From Setophaga petechia (lineage: Eukaryota > Chordata > Aves > Passeriformes > Parulidae), in assembly GCA_024362935.1 (NCBI GenBank), contig JANCRA010000011.1:5759501-5823500 (forward strand): DNA of 64,000 nt. Reading direction: 5' to 3'. Numbering within the stretch: the first letter of the stretch is position 1; the number at the start of each line of letters is the position of its first letter. Below are positions 24,366 to 36,660 of the stretch, in pieces. The notes under the pieces are model-generated. The model made no database searches. It was not told where the DNA came from and was given only the letters and a program-made list of their open reading frames with translations. A program made the translations under genes and the position numbers.

Positions 24366-26540
24366 TTCCTATTTGATTAGCCTTAACACTCACCAAGAAT
24401 ATTTTCTTTGTCTAGAGAAATCTTCCCTCAAAATTGTAAGAAAAAATGTTGTGACATCTTGATATTTTTAGGGTAAAAATGAAAACATAAGGATCAAAAA
24501 TATCTCATAGGACTTTTATTACATGAGAAAGTTGTGAGTAGAGTATATGTGAAGCTTACTGATGATAGTTTTTGTACTGCTTTAAAATTACCTGAAGCAA
24601 TACCTCAATTTTAACACCACAAGCAGAACCAGAGCTCTGAATTTTACTCAGTTTCATATTCATTCAATGATGTCCCACTGTCTCTGAGCAAGAAGACATG
24701 AGGAGAGGGGAATGCTGCTGTGGTGCCCTGTGATGTGGGAGTACAGGTACTGCCTCACTGGGAGGATGAGGGCTTGGTGAGGTTAGCAAAGGCCAGCACT
24801 CAGTGACACGCTCCCCTCTGCAGCCACAGACCTGTGCTGCTCACCTCCTATTACAAGAAATAAAAGTTGTTCCATGTGTGTCTGAGGATAAAACCTAAAA
24901 AAGCCTGTTTTTTTCTTGCTATGTGTCAAATTATTAAACTTTTATTTAGAAACCAGGTACTTACTAGCGTCTTTGCTCATGTGAAATGAATTGGTCAGCC
25001 AGTGTGTAATGATTTTGCCCTTTAATCTGGGAAAAACAAACAAATTAAAGCTGGCAGCAAGAGCTACCTTCCACTTACTGTGCAGTGGACTGTGATGTGC
25101 AAGAGCCATCAGTGCTGAGATAGATAAACAGCAAAACTTCCTATTTACTGAGGAAATGCGAGCTGTCCAAGTGTCTAATTGAGTTACTGAACCACTCCAT
25201 GATCCCACTCTCTATGTGTGAGGCCTCTAACTGACAGGAAAAACACTTTGTAATGTTTATGTCAAAATATAACCTTTCCAGCAGAAGAACAGTACTATTT
25301 GCTCTTGGCTAAGGGAATGGATCTGCTTTGTGGACTTTTTTTCTTTGCTGAAGGAGCTGGCTGGTATGTATCCAAAGGGCTGAGACAATGTTATACAGAG
25401 TACTCCCCCAGCTTTCAAAACCTGTTGTTTTGTCATGGTTTGACCGTCTGGTCTGGTGCTCTGTAGGCCAACCCCAATCCAGCCTCTGGTTTAGGTACTC
25501 AAATGCTGCCCCTGTGGTTGCTCCCTCATAACTTTTATTGGTCATAAAGTAAAAACAGAGAAAATTCAGATTTAGTATGTTTGTTGCCATGGCTTGTGGG
25601 CAGAAACAGAGGAAGCAAAAGGCCACCTTTCTTTTCCTTTGCTTTGTGGCTCACGCATGGACTAATCTGACCCAAGGGAGGACACAGTATTTCTGCAGCT
25701 CGGTGTTCCTAGGAATTGGACTCTGATGATGAAAAAGTAAGTCCTCCTCTATAAGATATGGTAACTGTGCCAGTGACAGCAAGGGTGGATGTACAAAATC
25801 CCAGAAGGAGTGTTGGTGTGCCTGGAAAATCATTAGGTCAGCCACCTATACAGGAGGGGGTGGCTAGGTACAGCTCATCAGATGAAAATCACCTCAAGGT
25901 CCCCAGCTCTGGGAACCTCATCAGGATCCCTCCTGGGACAAGGCCTGAGTCTGTTCCCGTGGCTTTCCTGCCCTCCTCCTTTCCCTCTGGCCCCACGTCC
26001 ACTTGGTGGTGCAAAGAAAAGCCAGACACAGGCAGTACTGGAGCCGCAGGGCAGTTCAATGGCAGGCCAGTGCAGGTAACAGGGATGAGCACCAGCAGTG
26101 AGCCTGAAAGCAAGCTCCATGGATTGGAGCTCTTTCCTAAACCACCAGGAGAATAAATATAATGTAAAGCCATTGTGAGAAACTGATATGTTAGAGGTTA
26201 ATGACTCAAGACAATCAGCCATTTGTGGAGGCAGCAGGGTGGTTCACTGAGGCAGGGTTTGCACCCCTGGCCAAGAGGAGGAGGGAGGGTAAAGGGGCTC
26301 CCAGCAGCTGCTGTGGCTCATGTTGAGAAAAAGCCTGCTGTGAGACTGGATGGATAAGGCAGATATTTACTCATAAGATCTAAGAAAAAGAATTAAGTAG
26401 AGGATCAAAGCATAAGAGTCAGAAGCAAAACAATGTGAATGCACAGTGTACTTTTATTCTTTATATTTGCAACATTCCCACCAAAAAAAAAGGTAGAAGA
26501 AAAATGCTATTGTTAGTCTGCAGCTAAAATGATTTAATAA

Positions 26541-26984
26541 TGTCCTTGTTCTGGTCAGGACAGGGTTAATTTTTTTGCAATAGCTAGGAGGAGGCATGGC
26601 TAGGGCACTGAGGTTATTCTGAACCACCTCATGCCATTGCTGGGGAAAGTGACTCTTTTTCATGGAGAAGGGATTCCTTCATATTGAGAAAACATAGTAT
26701 TTTCTATTACTGGGACTTTTTTCCCCCATGTGAGTAGTTTCTTTTCTTATAACCTCTGTCATTAGTATTGTTGCTGTTACTGCTCGTTGTCTTATCTCAT
26801 CTCTTTTTCCAGTAAATTGTTCTTACCTTAACCCATGACCTTTGCCTTTTGTGCTTCCAATTCTCAATGCCACCCCAGTGAATTGGGAAGGGGAAGGGAG
26901 GAAGGGCAAAGGGGAACGGGTGTGTGGTTTTGGAGAGCCTTGGAGGGGACAGTGAATTGGAAGTGCTGTTTCTAAACCATGACA
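26541..26984 (+). mobile_element. Solo LTR-like element (avian ERV)
   Basis: This about 444-bp segment starts TGTCCTTGTTCTGGTCAGG with GGGTTAAT next to it and ends CTAAACCATGACA. Those are the conserved ends of a widespread avian LTR group whose copies start TG...GGGATAGAGTTAAT and finish with GGTTTAAACCACGACA-like sequence. The inner motif 'ccagtaaattgttcttacct' is the typical R/U5 stretch. No target-site duplication is evident and no internal retroviral sequence is attached. Confidence 0.62.
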
Positions 26985-29071
26985 GATATTAATCCAAACC
27001 CAAAGCAGTTCAGTTCACAGTACCTGTCATGCTCAGGTATAAGCAAGAGTCCTGAGCAGTCTGTCCATCCCTGCTCTGTTCCCCTTAAGAGGGAGAATCA
27101 TAAGGTCATTTGTATTGCAAAGCTTTAGTCACTCATTGTTCATCAAGTCTGGAAGAACAATTTCCCACACAGCTGAAGATGGGAATGAGGTTCCCACAAA
27201 GAGTTAATTCCAGTCTTAAGGGTCCTGGTCTTTAGGAGCTCAGAAGGAGCCATTGACTACAGAGTACTTTTAGGAGTCTGGTTAATTTATTCAAAGTCTT
27301 GAGGCTAGTTGGAGTGCGTAAATAACTACAGTTTCTTCCATGTGTACGTGCCCTCCTGCCAAATGGCAACCTAAATGTAACATATTTTGTTACTGTGGCT
27401 GTCACTGAGAAAAGTGCCAAAAGCCTTGTGCCTCATTTCCGGGCCAGAAATGAGCACATACACACTGATAATAGACAGTACAGCAATCTGGGAGAGTGTC
27501 TGAGACCTGTGACATGGAGTCGTGGTTTTGACTTTGGAAAAACCTCCGTCCCTGAGCTCTGCTTTAGGTGCCCAAATATTTAACTACGTGTTGCCATTGT
27601 CCTTCCTGTTCAACTGGGATTTAATTCCATGAATCCAATAAAAAGATCATGGATCTGATAAGATTATCTCAAACTCATTTCTGTAGCTGGATTTGAGATT
27701 TTTTTAGAAGAAAAACTGTATTATTCCAATAGTTTTTTGAACTGAAGAATTTTCTCCCTACCTTTCCCAGGCTTATCCTCAGATATATATCTCCCATGAA
27801 ACAGTACCTCATGTGATGATTCCAGCTCTTTTCTTTGCTTTTCAGTTTGAAAATCCTTGTCAGTTGCTGAAATTCTGCTTTCTGAAATGTCCTCCTGGCT
27901 TACACCAATTCAGTGATTTCATCTCTTGCAGCCACACTGACAGCTCAGAACAGGCAGGCAAACCCCTCTCCCCAGCCTGGCAGCGCTCACAGCCTAGTGG
28001 AACATCTCCTGCTGCTTCCTACCTCAAGGAAAGCAAAGGGCTCTTCAAGGCCTTTTTGACTGATGTTTTGATCATATTGCTGCAACTGTAGATGAGACTC
28101 TGTTTTGCTTTCAGTGCATCTTTGGGGGGAGTTGAATTCTTGCAGAAAGAGCAAACACGTCACCATCTATTTTAAAAAAAGGTCTCTAGCAATTTTATAT
28201 CGCCAGAGAATTCAATGTGAAGTACCGTCTGCTCTCCAGCTGTTATTGTGCTCAGTCCCAGACTAAGGATAATAATGCAAATAAATGTAAAAACAGGAGG
28301 GAGAGATGTGATTTTATCTGTTCTTGATTTTAGCATAACTCTGGAGAAATTTCTATCCAAATGCAACTCTGTATGAGAAACTGAAACAATTTCTGGATAC
28401 GAATATTGAAGTTTTGGCTTGCTTCTCAACATTGTGCTTATTTGGAGAAATTCTACTTAAAATACTCCCAGAGAATTTCTACTTACAGATGGGATTTGAG
28501 ATGGAGCATAACAGTAAGTGATTTGGACAGACATATCCCACTAATCCCATTATTCTGGTGCCAGACTTGTGGGCCTGGTTCAATGCCCCAGTGCCAGCCC
28601 AACTCAAAGACAAGATTTTAGGATGTGTATTCTCTACCAAAGCCAAAACACAACCATCAAAGGATACAATAAATGACAGGGACATTCTATGTGTTTCACT
28701 GTGAGAGTTTTTTTTTAACTTTCAGAGACTGATTGCACAAATCACTTGCTTACTAGGATATTCCTTATAAATATTACTCCAGGCATAGCAAGAACAGTCA
28801 TAGGAATTTCCCAGTTACTTACATAAGGAAACCCAAATAAAAAATTGTTAATTAAAGTTTCAGATCTCACTTAAAAAAAAATCACAGGCTTCTGTGAGTC
28901 TCCTCATTGTCCAAGTCAGAGAACAGTTTAATGTAGCAAATTTGGAAAGGCCAGCCTTTAATATGAATGCTAATCAGGAATTCTGATTTACTACAGAACT
29001 GAATAATAAAGTTATTATTTTTCTTATCTTTGGATATAGATTAGATGACTAGATTTAGATCTTTCTGGAGC

Positions 29072-29112
29072 ATATCTATATCATCTATATCTATATCTAT
29101 ATCTATATCTAT
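29072..29112. repeat. (CTATAT)n microsatellite
   Basis: This is a run of CTATAT hexamers with one TCATC interruption, in the intergenic region. Confidence 0.93.
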
Positions 29113-30675
29113 GTATAGATACATATCACTATTTAGATGACTTTATGTTTACATTTCAATTATTCTGCCATAAAGAGACCTCCAAAAATCCCTGAAATCT
29201 GTGAAAATGATTGAAAAACGTGGTAGCACATAGACAGAAAGTAAATATTTTTATTGCAGGCGTTCCTAGAAATCTTAACCAGGGAATATCAGTCTGTTAT
29301 GCTTGATGCTTAACAGCTGCAAGACAAATGGCAAAATTCACTGGTGAATAATATCAATCACATAATTTTTGTTTACAAGATCCATTACAGAGATGTAATG
29401 AAATTCCTCCTCCCTGCATAGTTTTTGATATATGTCTGCTTCTCTTTACCTCAAATAAGGTCCTCAGTAGTTAAGGGATAATAAAAGCAAATATCCTGCA
29501 GACAGTACTCCTATACTGTCCAGTCCCTTGTGACATGCCTTCAGAGTGGTGAATCTGAAACCTATAAATCCATATCACTAACTTTATTGTATCATGGAGT
29601 GCATTCATTGACTTGTGGTTGTGTCATAAAAAGGCTGTTTTCAAAAGATCATCTGTGACATCTAATGTGGGATTGTTCTCAAACTCCTTTGCTATTCAAA
29701 AATTGAAAATGGTTGTAAATTGAATTGTCTGTAGGGTAGACAGGCTTTGTTGGTATTAAAGAATTTTAAGAAAATTAAACTTAAGAAAATAAATAATCAA
29801 AAGCCATTCTATAATGAGTGTACCGTTTGACTGAAAAGAATCTAAAATCACAAGATTCTGTTAGATCTCAAACAAAACTGATTACCTTTTTCAAAAATAA
29901 TTTTTGCTTTCAGTTATTTCATTCTAAATATCTAGGCAGTTGTTTACTTCAAATAAAAGATTTCAGCATTGTTGTTGTTTATAGGCTCAGAGAACGCTGT
30001 CCTTCATGTATAAATTAGAGGGTTTTTTAATCAAAATAGGACATTTTTTGCTCTACTCCAACTCTGAATTGATATTATACTCTATTTTAATTTTTATTTC
30101 TAATCTGTTCATGCTGGACTGCCTAATGCAGTTCTATATAGCTACTGCACCTGTGCCATCTTGTGGTCTGCACAAAGCTTGTAATGATTTTTCTTTGGGA
30201 ATTAATCAGAAGTGCAACACCTCGTCCTCAGCCACAGCCAAGGGCGGATGGCTCAAATGGCACCCCTCTAAGCAGTGCTCCAATTGCTCTGCTAAGGAGA
30301 TGATGCTTCACAGACAGACACATGTCCAAAACAATGTTTCAGGTCTGCAGGCTGCTGGTTGGCAGGCACAGAGAGCAAGGAATGTCAGGATGTCATTGTG
30401 GTAATGTCCAGAGGTCTTTTCATCTACAAATTGTGTTTATTTCCTATCTGGAGTTTCAATAACTCATAGCAAAAGTATATATAAGATTTTCTATAACATC
30501 CTTCATTTTCCAATGCAATGGAATGATAACCAACCCTCTGCCATTGCAATTCAGCTTCAGCTATGGATCTGAATGTTGGCTGAAGTTCCTTATTGTGGGC
30601 TTGCTGCTCTTCTTGCCAGTGTTTTCCTTCTTTGCTTTTAGGGACAGGAGGAAGTGGGACCAATAAGGGCCAGAT

Positions 30676-30711
30676 AGATATGATTACAGTTTCAGATATG
30701 ATTACAGTTTC
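30676..30711. repeat. Perfect 18-bp tandem duplication
   Basis: AGATATGATTACAGTTTC occurs twice in direct succession with no mismatch, at 30,676-30,693 and 30,694-30,711. Confidence 0.95.
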
Positions 30712-31385
30712 ACTTATGACCCCAGAGCTGAGGAACTGCTTGCTCTGATGTAGGACTGGCCTTTTAATGCCAGCGTTAGCATACTGCTTTGAGAGCAGTC
30801 TCTCCCATTGAGAAATGAAGTGGTCTTACTTAACTGCCATGCAATTTGGTATCCCTTTGGCTTCTGCATGTCCAGCTGCAAACAGAAGTGCCTTTTGACT
30901 ACTCATGTTTTCTTTTTCCTGCTGCAGGATGGTGGTGCTCCAGGTGGCCCTTCCATAGTTTTAGTAGCTGCTGTCCTAAAATTGCATATGCTTTTTTCCC
31001 CCTTACTGAGAGACAACCCTGCTTCCTGCTAGTTATTCTCCTCTCTATTTTCTAGACTAAACATATTCATGGCCAGTTTATTTCCATGTCTTGCTGTGTC
31101 AGCTAAAAGTCCTTTTCCTTCCCTGGGGTTTGGTCTTGATAGCTTTACAGAGAATAATTGTTTCTTCTTTCAGCTTTGATTCTGCTGAGCTAATTAAGTT
31201 AAACTTTTTAATGTTTCTCTCATTAAAAGAAGCTGTCAGCTCCTGTATCATGTCTGCTTCTGTGCATTGGTACTTATTTGCTTCTCTTTTTCAAAGTAAA
31301 GGACAAGGGTTTTATGCCACCTTCCAGAAAGGGCTCACCAGGAAAATGTCATTAATATGTCCTGAAATCGTTGCTAAAATTAGTG

Positions 31386-31850
31386 CAGAATCACAGAATG
31401 GGTCAGGTTGGACGGGACCACAGTGGGTCACCTGGTCCAACCTCCCTACTCAAGCAGGACCATCCCAGGGCACATGGCACTGGATTGTGTCCAGATGGTT
31501 CTTGGATATCTCCAGAGAGGGAGACTCCACCACCTCTCTGGGCAATCTGTTCCAGAAAGGTCACCTGCACAGTATAGAATTTCTTCTTCATACTCAGGTG
31601 GATCTTCCTGCGCATCGTTTTTGGCCTGTTGCTTCTTGTGTCCTGGCTTGGCACCACTGAGAAGAGCCTGCTCCATCCTCTTGACACTCTCCCTTTAGAT
31701 ACTGATAGATATTGATGAGGTCCCCTCTCAGTTTTCTCTTCTCAAGGCTGAACAAGCCCAACTCTCTCAGCTTTTCCTCATAAGTGAGGTGCTCCCATCC
31801 CCTCATCATCTTCATCTTCTGCTGGACCTGCTCCAGGAGCTCAGACAATA
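31386..31850 (-). mobile_element. CR1 LINE fragment, 3' region
   Basis: The plus strand opens with a CAGAATCACAGAATGGGTCA motif and runs through 'cctggtccaacctccctac' and 'tctccagagagggagactcc'. It then reaches 'tgaggtcccctctcagtttt' and 'aggctgaacaagcccaactc', all of which are landmarks of reverse-complemented CR1 3' ends. This is one of the better preserved CR1 copies here. A 111-codon minus-strand frame at 31,594-31,929 is mostly CR1-derived and is not a host gene. Confidence 0.9.
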
Positions 31851-34800
31851 CTTCTGTTTCTTTGAAAATAAATCCCTGCTTCATCATCTCCTCAAATGGT
31901 CCACTTGCAGTTTGCAACACAAATCTCATTGCAGGTCCAAGGGGCAGGATCTCAACAACATATTTGATGAAAGATCATCACACTATTTTGACTCAGTGCC
32001 CTAAAGTTCCCTAGATCCTCCTGAATGATATTTCAGCCTTCTGCTTTGTCACCTCATGCCAATATCAATTAAAAGTAACAAAGTAGATGAAAACTCTCTG
32101 TCTGTGTTTTATTGTTTGTTTCTGCTCAGCACAGGAACTTGCTTTCTTAATGAGTTCGTAGATGACCTGGCAGTGCTGTCAATTGGACTTGAGTCCAGAA
32201 GATTTTTCAGTGTTTGTGAAGCCCTGAAAACTCTTCTGAAAGTGTCCATGCTGAAGGGAAGTGGGAGGCATTCCCTTCCCTGCACTTGCTGGCTACTGAA
32301 GGCCTCCCAGGAGCATACACTTGCAGCCCAGGAGAGGATTTGCCCTGGAGGAAGGAAGGGAACTGCCTTGCAACACTGGCTGAGTAATGCAGCTCAGGGT
32401 CCAGAGCAGCACTGTGTTCATTTGCTGTGCAGCCCTGCAGCACCTGGCAGGAAAATCCCTCGGGAACATATTGGGTTGAGGGGGGAGTAACAGCATAAGT
32501 GCTGGTACAGAAAATTACTAACCCACCCCAAACCCACAAGAGTCTCTACTACTAACCTCCTTCCAGCATACAGGAGATTTTCAACAGAATCAGTTTGTCA
32601 TCTGTTTTGTTCCAAACTTCATGCATTTTTCCTTTTTTTTTTTTGCGAGCTCCTTTACCATTTATCTAGCAGATATGGTCCCAAGTGACAGCACATTACA
32701 TATTTTCCTGGAGTTCAGATAGATGAGATCTGCATTTCCTATTCAGATCTCTCAGCACATCAAAGAAGCTTGGTCTGGCGTGATCTACCATTGGTAAACA
32801 CAAGCTGCCTTTGATGTAATTTTCTATTAACTTCTGTGAGCCAAAATTATAAGAGATGTGCAGTGTTTCTAATCAGAATTCAGAGTTCCCACGAGTCTCA
32901 TTTTTTATTTTTATTTTTGTTCCCTTCACAGTTGCTTATACATTCATGAGTAGCAATGCAAGTGTAAATAAGTATACTTACCATGTTCCTGAAAAGCGGG
33001 AGATCAACAGCTGAGATTGCTGAACTCCATTAATCTACAGATCAGGTGCAGCACAAGCTACAGCCTTCAGAAATGCTGCTTCTCTGGAGAAGTCAGGACA
33101 GGAATAGTTCAGGCAAAGGGTCCAGACCTGGGGCTCTCCCCTGCCCAGCTGGGTGGCTTGGGCACAGCCATGGGCTGTCCTCTGGCCATGGGGACAAGTG
33201 CTCTGCACACCGAGGGCCCTGCTGTGGAGTCAGAACAGCGCGTGGCTCTAAGGTTTTTATTTTCAATACCTGACTCTTGTCTTAACTTTCATGGATCTGC
33301 TATTTTTCGCTTCTCATCTGGTGTAATTTTGCTGTAAAAGCATACAAAATCCTAAAGGTTTTCACCTTTTAGCAAAATGACCCAAGCTGCCGGCACACTC
33401 TGGTTTCCCCTTTGAACACAAATCTGCCAGGAGACAAACACTCCTCCTTCATTTTAGATTTTATTTTTTACACTACAGCCTAATATTATGTAACCAAAAG
33501 CTTTAGGTCATTTTCTCCAGTCTCTCTGAATTAAAGTGCTAGAACAGTATATTTTCAGCAAACATGCCTTTTGATGGCTCTAAACCAGAATTAGTTGAAT
33601 AGAATAATAATATTTGAATAATCTTTCCAACTTTCCACATTAAAGTATTTGCTCAGAACTAAAAAAACAAATTATCAAAGATGGTTGTGAATAATGATTT
33701 GACAGAAGTTTTAAAACATAAAAATAACATTGACAAATATTCTACTTTAACATGTAAAAGTGACAGAAAATACATGTCACTTTTTTTAGAAAACAGTTTA
33801 TATTATTTATATTTTGGAGAATAAACATGATGCCTATATTAATTTTAATTCATTTTGAAATTATCACATTTAGATAAAAATCAAAATTGTCATATGATGT
33901 AACAACATGAAGGTGGTTTTTATTACATTCTTCAATAACATTCTTCTTTGGTTTATTTGCATTGTCATTGCCAGTGAGTTTCTGACATGGAACACTTCAG
34001 AAATTCTGAATCTTGCCTAACAAGTCATTAAAACTAGAGATTTAAAGCTGTGCAAAGCTAGTCTCCTATTTTCCTCTGCACGACATTCAGCAATTTTGTT
34101 TAGTCTTTAGAAAGCTGCAGTGCATGGAAAGAGGTTTACCAGTCACATCTGGTCCCCATCTTATCTTCTTTCCCTCCATTTTGTATTTCAATTCCTAAAA
34201 TTCAAAGGGGATGAACAGGTTAAATGAGAGCAGCAGAAATAAAATGCATACATGTACAAACTCCATCTGCACAAAGAGCATTGCCCACACTAAGCCTTCC
34301 TCATGGATAAGAATTTGGGAATTAACAAGGGTTAGTAGCATTTGTCGTGTATTTGATTAAACCATGGAAGCTATTAACAGGATGATGCCCAAAGATACCT
34401 ACTAATGGGCTATCAATTCCTGCAAGCCACAAATTAAAGCAGGGAAAGTGTTTAGAGAGAGAGAGGCATGGGCAGTGTTTGCAGAAGCTGGCACGGTCTG
34501 TTGAACACTCCTGTCTGCTGAATAGCACTCTGTGTTTAATTGCAGCATCTTTAACAACTCAAAGCTGTTAGCTCTCGATCCTGTTTCTTAAGGTAGAAAG
34601 GGATTTATTTTCAGAAGAGATTACAAGGAGGTAGGTTTAATTTTGATGAGTTTAAGATGAAATCCTATGGTGGATACAATGCATAAAAAATTAAGAATAT
34701 GGCAGATTTAATAAATTCCCCATTTGTCTTTCATTTGTCAATATGATTATTCTTAGGCAATTCCAGTTTCTTGACTGAGCGAGGATTTAAAGTCTGAAAT

Positions 34801-36613
34801 CTTTGTAGAGAGAATAACATTTATGGATATGTGTAGCAGATGTAATTTTCCCCTTCTAGTATTATTTTTGTAAATATTCACAGGAACCCAGCTGAGGTCT
34901 CTTTTATCTCTAAGAGACAAGATCTTCATAGCCCCAGGGTCTTGGTCCAGAGTATTCTTTCTCTTCAGTTGCCTCTACAGTCATGGTATTCCCGTGCCAG
35001 CTTCCTTCCCACAAGCCTTCTTGCCTTGCACCTTGCAAAGCACTGGATGGTCCGTCCTGGTCCTGGCCATCCTGCCTCCCTGCTCAGCAGACATAAACGG
35101 GGAACAGGAGTCTGCCTGGGAGGTGGCATGCACTAGAGGAAAATCAGTGCTGAATTTAAGGACAGCTGGTGGATGAGTTATATAAATTCTCCCTTCCTGA
35201 TTTGTAGCTCACACTCAAACAGTCTACACTGCTCTCCTAGCTTCTTGCACGCGGCAATAAAGTGGATATTTATGACAGAGTCCTTGACTCTCAGCATAGC
35301 CTTAATTAATGGCTAAGATTTACCAGCCTTACTTGCTTTGTGTTGCCAGCAATGAGGAACGAAAGGCAGTTAAACAGTAAACAGATTTATCAGATGGATC
35401 TCACTTGAAAAGGACGCAAGTTATGTGTAAGACGTGTCAAAGAGACTAAAGCAGCCCTTAGTAAGGGAACATTACCACAGCCCCCTGCAGCCTGGGAATA
35501 ACTCATCTGCCAACTCTGTACTATCTGGAGAAGGGGCAAAAGTACATCTGCAGAAGACCGAGGACCTAGAGAGGCTGTAGCCAGATCTTGTCTCACCGAC
35601 CTGGTGAAGTTCCTGAGCTGCACAGAGTGTGTGCACCCTCCTCTCCTCCCACATGGGCAATATTTGATACACAGGTGACATCTGCCCAGAATGTGCAGGA
35701 CTCCTCATTATAACCCCAGAGCACCTCAGCCCCTGCTGCTTCTCGTGCTCTCCTTTGGGGGAAAGCCACGCTGCCTGCAGTGTGCACACTGTCTAATTAC
35801 ACCTCCTTGCCAAAGGTCAGATTTTCATATGTGTGCTCAGTAATAAAAAGTCTGCTAATCTCTGGCAAATAAGCCTTGATTCTCATATTGGTATTTGTTT
35901 TACATTTTTTTTCTGTCCTTCAGAATGTTTGTTGCTTTTAGAATCAACCAAAACCAGCCTGACAAATATTTGTCAGTAGTTACCTCTGACAGTTTCCTAC
36001 CCACAAATCTTTTGCTTCATCTCCCTTTGGCCCTGCTGCATGCTGCCAGTCTTGCAAGCTGAGCATTATTTTTTAGTTCTTTTCTTTGTGTTCATGAAAA
36101 TGGGCTTCCAGCTAAAGCAAATCTCCATCCACTTCAATTGTAAAAGCAGGCAGGGAAATTACACAACAAGTCTGCAATGCGACTCCATCCTCCCTCTAAT
36201 TCCCTATTAACCTCAAGAGAACCAATTAATTTTTTTACCATGATTCAAGTACATCCATTCTTTGGAAAGCTTTTTCTTGTTAATTGAGATACTGTCTATG
36301 TATTTTTCAACTTCAGGCCTTACTCCTCCCTCCTAATTTTTTTAGATAAGCTTCTTTTCCTAATCTACCCATTTCACTCTGATCACCTCTTTAAAAGCAA
36401 AAGAGCCTCATTTAGCCAGTACTCACATCCAATATGAAAAACTAGATTAAAGCTGGGGTGTGCTGTAGGTTTATAGCACTTACCATTATAGTTTGATAGC
36501 AATATTTAACCCTTAGGCAACTTTCCATCTGTAAAATACATTAAGCTGTAATGTCTGTCTTGTAATACACTTTTGTACTGACAGATGGAGTAAGAGACTC
36601 ATGCCTAGAAACT

Positions 36614-36660
36614 GTGGTAGTGGTAGTGGTAGTGGTAGTGGTAGTGGTAGTGGTAGTGGT
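36614..36660. repeat. (GTGGTA)n hexanucleotide microsatellite
   Basis: Nearly eight uninterrupted copies of the hexamer GTGGTA occupy 47 bp. There is no surrounding coding sequence, so the implied Val-Val repeat is not meaningful. Confidence 0.97.

Noticed and set aside
25758..26156. 132-codon plus-strand frame in intergenic DNA
   Set aside because: It has no recognisable domain, splice context or family resemblance, and overlaps comparable frames on the other strand.
31594..31929. 111-codon minus-strand frame
   Set aside because: It is mostly reverse-complemented CR1 sequence, not a host gene.
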